64,000 nt of DNA from JBBSOK01 sp965219125 (GTDB lineage: Bacteria; Bacteroidota; Bacteroidia; Flavobacteriales; Flavobacteriaceae), in NCBI GenBank assembly GCA_965219125.1, contig CBDCMO010000001.1, positions 124,001 through 188,000 of the forward strand, in the 5' to 3' direction. The notes under the pieces are model-generated. The model worked only from the letters and a program-made list of their open reading frames with translations. It ran no database searches and had not been told where the DNA came from. The translations under genes were made by a program, and so were the position numbers. Each line of letters begins with the position of its first letter. The first letter of the stretch is position 1. Positions 52,712-61,700 of the stretch are shown here, in pieces.

Positions 52712-55700
52712 ATGAAACAATATTTACCCACCAAAAAAAATTCCATCACTAATCAAGTAAAGAAACTAATATATTTAGTTAGTTTTTTAGCTGTTTCTAT
52801 TGGTTTTGCACAATCCGGGGTTACCATTAACAAAACAATTGTACCTAATGCTACAATCTGTAATAATTTTGATGTACAAGTTAGGGTAGTTGGAGTAGCG
52901 CCTGTTAAACCACAAGAGGTTGTCTTGGTTATTGACCGTTCTGGTAGTATGGGAAACGGCGGAAACCCTAAGCCAATTGTTTACGCCAAAAATGCAGCAA
53001 TTGATTTTGTGAACAACATCTTCTTGGCCGCAAACAATCCTACTGGCAATAACAAAGTTTCCATTGTAAGTTTTGCCGATTCCGCTAATACAGATATTGT
53101 ACTTACGGGTTCCGCCGGAAAATCAAATATTATAGCTGCAATAAACGCTTTGGTTGCGTCGGGAAACACAAATACCGAAGCTGCATTAATAAAGGCTCGC
53201 CAGGAGTTAGTTGCACACGGTACTTTCGACTGTCTTACCGCCAGGAATATCATCTTTTTATCTGACGGATTACCAACAAGAAGCGCGGATGGAACTGCTT
53301 GTGGAGAAACTTCCTCAAATACAGTTTGCCAACAACGTGCTATTGCTGCTGGAATGGCAGCCCAAAACATTAACGTGGGTGGGACAAATTATAACACAAG
53401 CGTTTTTTCAATAGGTCTGATAGGTGCTATAAGCGGAGCCACCGAAACTTTGGCAATTAGTGTTTTGAACCAAATTCAAAATGCTGGTTTGTATACAACT
53501 GAAAATAATGCAGACCTAAATGGTATATATGCCGATATATTAAATAGGATAAATTATGCTGCACAACAAGATGGAGCACAAGCTTTTATAGATAACCCTA
53601 TAAGTTCGGGTTTTGAAGTTGTTCCAGGCTCAATATCTAGCACTAAAGGCACAACAACTTACGCTTCAAATACGTTGTCTTGGTTTGTTCCTCAGGTAGT
53701 AACTGAGACTATATTTTTACGATACAGATTGCGACCAACAACGGCAGATGATAATTGTGGACAGCAAAACCCTAGTAACACAATAATTAGATACAGAAGT
53801 GGTACTACCTGTCAAATTGTTACGCAAACTGTTCCTAGTCCACAAGTTTGTGTTCCATGTCCACGTGTGCAGACGGCAGTTGTACAGGCTGGGTGTACGA
53901 GTTTTAGCTATGACGGTACTTTTAACCAAGGCATTTGTGGAGCATTTACAAGTGCATTTAGATGGGATTTCTTTTTAGGAACTACATTAATAGGAACTTC
54001 AAATACATTGGATGGTACATTTACATATACTGGCACAGATCCATTTGTCGGTCAATTAAGATGTGTTCTTACTTTTACGGGTACTGGTGGAGCTGGATGT
54101 ACAGTTCCCAACATTACCTCTCAATCAATAATAACATTACCACCTCCGCCAACTGCAACAGCTACAATAACAAATGTTTCATGTAATGGCGGTAGTGATG
54201 GAGCAATTGACATAACACCTACGGGTGGTCAGACACCATTTACATATGTTTGGACTAGAAATGGCAGCCCAATTTCAAATACAACACAAGATTTAAATAA
54301 TATACCTGCTGGAAATTATTCAGTAACTATTACTGGTGCAAATGGTTGCGGAGTTTTGGTAAACACGGGACTTATTGTAACAGAGCCTACTGCTTTAGAT
54401 GCCACTGTGGCTGTAACCAATGCCACTGCAACTGGACTTTGTCTTAATGGTAGTGCCACAGCAAATCCAACCGGAGGAACTCCTGGCTATACTTATTTAT
54501 GGAGTGCAACTGCAAATAACCAAACTACGCAAACTGCCAGCAATTTGCCAAATGGCAATCATAGTGTTCGCATAACAGATAGTAAGGGTTGTTTTATAAA
54601 CAGAACTATCACTATAAGTTGTATTCCGAACTGCGATACTCAAATAAGCAATCCAACTATTACCAATGTTACCTGTAATGGGTTAAGTAATGGTAGTATA
54701 GCAATTACTGCGTCTTCTGCTTTGAATAACAATGCAACGTTTAATTTTATTTGGAATACTGTTCCTGCTGGAGCGCCTATACAAATAAATAATGGTGTAA
54801 CATCTAGTACGTTGGCAAACAGACCAGCTGGCAATTATACAGTTAGTGTTACGATAAATGGCTCTCTATGTACGCCAATAACAAGAAATTACACGATTAC
54901 ACAGCCACCAGTACTATCATCGGAAGCAACCACAATAACCCCTGTTTCTTGTAGAGATGGTGCAAATGGAGCAATTGATTTAACGGTTAATGGAGGAACA
55001 CCAAACTATACATATTCTTGGACAAGAAATGGAAATCCAATTTCTAATACAACTCAGGATCTGACAGGTTTAACGGCTGGAACATACGCTGTTATGATAA
55101 CAGATGCAAATGGTTGTACAGCGACTAATTCTTTCGACGTTACTCAACCGGCAAATGGATTAAGCGCTACTGCTACAATTACTTCCGTTGGCTGTTTTGG
55201 GGCATCTACCGGAGCAATTGACTTAGAAGTTGCTGGCGGAACACCTGGTTATAGTTATTCTTGGAGTAACGGATCAACCACTCAGGATATTACAGGTCTT
55301 TTAGCTGGTGATTATATTGTAACAATTACAGATTCAAACTCTTGTACATTGGTAAAGACCTATACTGTTGGGCAACCTGCATCTGCACTATCATTAATGA
55401 CTACTGATGTCGATATTTTATGTGCGGGAGCAAGCACAGGTTCAATAGATTTAACAGTTACGGGTGGAACACCACCATACAATTATTTATGGTCGAATGG
55501 TTCAACCACACAGGATCTTTCAGCTATTCCAGCAGGTGTTTATAATGTGACAGTAACAGATGCAAATGGCTGTGCAGCCGTGCTGCCAGTTGGCGTAAAT
55601 ATTAGTCAACCGGAACCAGTAACTATAGTTATTACCAAAACAAATGCTACCACAGGTCAAGCTTGCGCAAATGGAACAGCAACTGCAACTGCTACAGGAG

Positions 55701-58700
55701 GGGTTGCACCTTATACTTTTATTTGGAGTTCAGGAACTCAGGCAAATGCTTCGGCTAATCCAAACTTAGTAACAGGCTTATCCAATGGAACACATTCGGT
55801 AACAGTTACCGATGCCAATGGCTGTATATCAACCCAAAGTGTGGTTATAGATTGTACAAATACTTGTGATGCTGTTATAATTGTAAACAGCATTACCGAT
55901 GTTCTTTGTACAGGTTTAGAAACAGGTTCTGCAACCGTAGGCGCAAGTTCAGTAGCCAATCCCAATGCCAGATTTACATTTACTTGGAGTGAGAATGATG
56001 TAATTTTCCAAACAGATGCAAATGCTACAACAAGTACAATCAACGCTATAGGAGCAGGAGTTTACAAAGTAAGTGTAACGATAGATGGCACGGTTTGTTC
56101 TCCAGTAGAGCAGAGTATAACTATTACCGAACCGCAAAATGCTTTAAATGTTACTGTAATAACAGTGGATGAGAATGGTCCTACAACTAACGATGGAACT
56201 GCCACTGCTAATGTAACTGGTGGAACAACCCCATACACATATTTATGGTCACCAGGTGGCGAAACCACGCAGGTAATTACAGGACTGGATGAAGGTACAT
56301 ATACGGTAACAGTAACTGATGCTAATGGTTGTACAACTATGGGGTCTGGAACTATCAACCCTGTCACATGTCAAAACTTATCTGTATCTACACAGAGTGT
56401 TGATGTTAGTTGCAACGGAGCTAGCGATGGAAGTGTGACGGCTAACATATCAGGTGGGGCTCAAGGAACAACATTTAGCTACTCTTGGGCACCGGGCGGA
56501 GCTACTACACAAACAGTAAATAATCTTTCGGGTGGAACGTATACCGTAACCGTAACAGATTTAATAACACAATGTACCGCATCATCAACCGTAACGGTAA
56601 ATGAGCCAAATGTTTTAACCTCGGAAATTGCTATAAATGATGTTGCTTGTTTTGGGGACGCTACTGGATCATTAGATCTTACGGTAACTGGCGGAACTCA
56701 ACCGTATAGTTTTTTATGGAGTCCAAATGGAGAAACGAGTGAAGATATAGTTGGATTGCTAGCGGGAACATATTCAGTAACCATCACCGATGCGAACGGA
56801 TGTATCACAACAAATAGTGAAACGGTGGATCAGCCAGTAGCTCCCCTTTCACTACAAATAGACAATCAAGTAGATAGTGTCTGTGGTGCTTTAGGAAGTG
56901 TTACTGTTTCTGCTTCAGGCGGAACACCAGCTTATACATATAATCTTGATGGTGGACTAAGTCAATCAACTGGAACTTTTAATGGCTTAATTGCTGGTAA
57001 TTATACAATTAATGTAATTGACGGTAATAATTGCTCAACTTCAATTGCAATTGCAATTTTATCTAATTGTACCACAGCCGTGGACGACATCAACAACACC
57101 TATGTGAACACGCCTGTGAGCGGCAACGTACTGACCAACGATGACGATGCCGAGGGCGATACCCAGACGGTAACGAGCCTAACGGTAACGACAGTTCAGG
57201 GCGTAGCGGTAACGATCGCGGCAGACGGAACCTACACCTACACGCCACCAACGGACTATGTAGGCGGGGACAGTTTTGTGTACACCGTATGCGACAGCGG
57301 AAGCCCACAGGCCTGCGACAGCGCAACGGTCTACATCGAGGTGCAGCCGGACCCCACCAGCGGCAACGAGCCACCTGTGGCCAATGCGGACACGAACACC
57401 ACGGAAGTGGGCGTACCCGTAAGCGGCACGGTGACCTCGAACGACTTTGATCCGGACGGCGATGCCTTCACGGTAACGGGCAACACGCCACCGTCCAACG
57501 GAACCCTCTTGATCAACCCTGACGGAACCTATACGTACACCCCGAACCCAGGCTTTACCGGTGAGGACACGTTCACCTACACCATCTGTGAGACCGACCA
57601 GGTACCGGCATTGTGCGATACCGCAACGGTAACGATACAGGTAGTTCCGGACACGGGCAACCTTGTAGTGGCCAACGACGATGCCTACAACGGCGCGACG
57701 GGCACGGACCTAACGGGCAATGTACTGGACAATGATTTTGATCCGGAGGGCGATGCCTTCACGGTAACGGGCAACACGCAGCCGACCAACGGTACGGTAA
57801 CATTGAGCCCAACGGGCGATATGGTATACACCCCGACCCCGGGCTACAGCGGGCCGGACTCGTTCACCTATACCATTACCGATGCCAACGGCGCGACCGA
57901 TACCGCAACGGTATACCTAACGGTGGCACCTAACAACAATACGACCACTGCGGTTGACGACATCAACAACACCTATGTGAACACGCCTGTGAGCGGCAAC
58001 GTACTGACCAACGATGACGATGCCGAGGGCGATACCCAGACGGTAACGAGCCTAACGGTAACGACAGTTCAGGGCGTAACGGTAACGATCGCGGCAGACG
58101 GAACCTACACCTACACACCACCAACGGACTATGTAGGCGGGGACAGTTTTGTGTACACCGTATGCGACAGCGGGAGCCCACAGGCCTGCGACAGCGCAAC
58201 GGTCTACATCGAGGTGCAGCCGGACCCCACAAGCGGCAACGAGCCACCTGTGGCCAATGCGGACACGAACACCACGGAAGTCGGCGTACCTGTAAGCGGC
58301 ACGGTGACCTCGAACGACTTTGATCCGGACGGCGATGCCTTCACGGTAACGGGCAACACGCCACCGTCCAACGGAACCCTCTTGATCAACCCTGACGGAA
58401 CCTATACGTACACCCCGAACCCAGGCTTTACCGGTGAGGACACGTTCACCTACACCATCTGTGAGACCGACCAGGTACCGGCATTGTGCGATACCGCAAC
58501 GGTAACGATACAGGTAGTTCCGGACACGGGCAACCTTGTAGTGGCCAACGACGATGCCTACAACGGCGCGACGGGCACGGACCTAACGGGCAATGTACTG
58601 GACAATGATTTTGATCCGGAGGGCGATGCCTTCACGGTAACGGGCAACACGCAGCCGACCAACGGTACGGTAACATTGAGCCCAACGGGCGATATGGTAT

Positions 58701-61700
58701 ACACCCCGACCCCGGGCTACAGCGGGCCGGACTCGTTCACCTATACCATTACCGATGCCAACGGCGCGACCGATACCGCAACGGTATACCTAACGGTGGC
58801 ACCTAACAACAATACGACCACTGCGGTTGACGACATCAACAACACCTATGTGAACACGCCTGTTAGCGGCAACGTACTGACCAACGATGACGATGCCGAG
58901 GGCGATACCCAGACGGTAACGAGCCTAACGGTAACGACAGTTCAGGGCGTAACGGTAACGATCGCGGCAGACGGAACCTACACCTACACACCACCAACGG
59001 ACTATGTAGGCGGGGACAGTTTTGTGTACACCGTATGCGACAGCGGGAGCCCACAGGCCTGCGACAGCGCAACGGTCTACATCGAGGTGCAGCCGGACCC
59101 CACAAGCGGCAACGAGCCACCTGTGGCCAATGCGGACACGAACACCACGGAAGTGGGCGTACCCGTAAGCGGCACGGTGACCTCGAACGACTTTGATCCG
59201 GACGGCGATGCCTTCACGGTAACGGGCAACACGCCACCGTCCAACGGAACCCTCTTGATCAACCCTGACGGAACCTATACGTACACCCCGAACCCAGGCT
59301 TTACCGGTGAGGACACGTTCACCTACACCATCTGTGAGACCGACCAGGTACCGGCATTGTGCGATACCGCAACGGTAACGATACAGGTAGTTCCGGACAC
59401 GGGCAACCTTGTAGTGGCCAACGACGATGCCTACAACGGCGCGACGGGCACGGACCTAACGGGCAATGTACTGGACAATGATTTTGATCCGGAGGGCGAT
59501 GCCTTCACGGTAACGGGCAACACGCAGCCGACCAACGGTACGGTAACATTGAGCCCAACGGGCGATATGGTGTACACCCCGACCCCGGGCTACAGCGGGC
59601 CGGACTCGTTCACCTATACCATTACCGATGCCAACGGCGCGACCGATACCGCCACCGTGTACCTAACGGTGGCACCGAACAACAATGTTATTCTAGCAGT
59701 AGATGATATCAATAACACGTTTATCAATTTAGCAGTTAGCGGGAATGTTTTAACTAATGATGATAATACCGATGGTCCAGCAGGAACTGAAGTTGTAACA
59801 TTAATTAGTGGACCAACTGCTGGTGGAACTCTCGTATTAAATTCTGATGGAACTTATACATACACTCCTCCAACAGACTTTGTAGGTTTCGATACATTTG
59901 TTTATCAAGTGTGTGATGGTGGTAGCCCAATTGCTTGCGATATGGCAATTGTTACAATAGAGGTTATAGCTAATCCAATTTTAGGAAATGATCCTCCAAT
60001 AGCAAACAATGATACTGGCATAACTGAAGTTAACACTCCAGTAAATGGTAATATATTAGTGAACGATTTTGATCCAGACAACGATACAATTACAATAACA
60101 GGCAATACGCAACCATCTAACGGAAACGTAGTTGTAAACGCAGATGGAACATATACTTACACTCCTAATATAGATTTTATTGGTGAAGATAGTTTTACAT
60201 ATGTAATTTGTGATGATGGAACACCTTCATTGTGTGATGGCGCCACAGTAACGATACAGGTAATTCCAAATAATGGAAACGTTACGGTTGCAAATGATGA
60301 TGCATTCTCTGGAGAAGTAAATATTGATATAGTTGGAAATGTTTTATCAAATGATACAGATCCTGAAATGGATGCGCAGAGCGTAAATATTTCGGTTTCA
60401 CCACTAAGCGGACCAACAAATGGTACAGTTGTCTTCAATGGTACAGATGGAACATTTACTTATACACCTAATACCGGATTTATTGGAACGGATCAATTTA
60501 TTTACCAAGTGTGTGATAACGGCTCACCAGTAGCGTGTGATCAAGCAACAGTTTATATCACTATTAGACAAACACCAGCACCTGCAATCGCAATTGTTAA
60601 GACAGCTGTCTTTAATGATGAAGATCAAGATGGTTGTACTGATGTGGATGAAACTTTAACATATACATTTGAAGTAAGTAACCCAGGTAACGTACCATTA
60701 AATAACATCAATATTACCGATGCTCTGTTTGAAGCGCCAAACGCTTTAGTTACGATAGAATTTGTAAATGGTGATAATAACGGAAATGATTTGTTAGATA
60801 TTGATGAAACTTGGAGCTACACGGCTAATTACACAATTACACAAGCTGATATCGACCTTGGTTCAGTTACAAATCAAGCCACCGTTGAAGGAACTGACCC
60901 TGATGGAACTATAGTAACCGATGTTTCAGGAACGACCACCACGACGGACGATTCAACGGTAGTGGTACTTTGCCAGAACGATGCGATAGCACTTGTTAAG
61001 ACGGGTGTATTCAACGATGAGGACCAAGATGGCTGTTCAGATGTAGATGAGACCATCACCTACGCGTTCACGGTGACCAATGAGGGCAACACCACGATAA
61101 GCGGTGTAACGGTAACGGATGATCTATTGGGCGGTTTATTAACAGCGATACCAACGGGCGATACCAACAACGACGGCAACCTGGATGTGACCGAGACCTG
61201 GGTGTATGTTCAGGGCTACAACGTAACACAGGCTGATATCGACCTTGGCAGCGTGACCAACACGGCAACCGTTAACGGTACGGGCGCAACAGGGCCTGTA
61301 ACCGATGTTTCAGGAACGACCACCACGACGGACGATTCAACGGTAGTGGTACTTTGCCAGAACGATGCGATAGCACTTGTTAAGACGGGTGTGTTCAACG
61401 ATGAGGACCAAGATGGCTGTTCAGATGTGGATGAGACCATCACCTACGCGTTCACGGTGACCAATGAGGGCAACACCACGATAAGCGGTGTAACGGTAAC
61501 GGATGATCTATTGGGCGGTTTATTAACAGCGATACCAACGGGCGATACCAACAACGACGGCAACTTGGATGTGACCGAGACCTGGGTGTATGTTCAGGGC
61601 TACAACGTAACACAGGCTGATATCGACCTTGGCAGCGTGACCAACACGGCAACCGTTAACGGTACGGGCGCAACAGGGCCTGTAACCGATGTTTCAGGAA

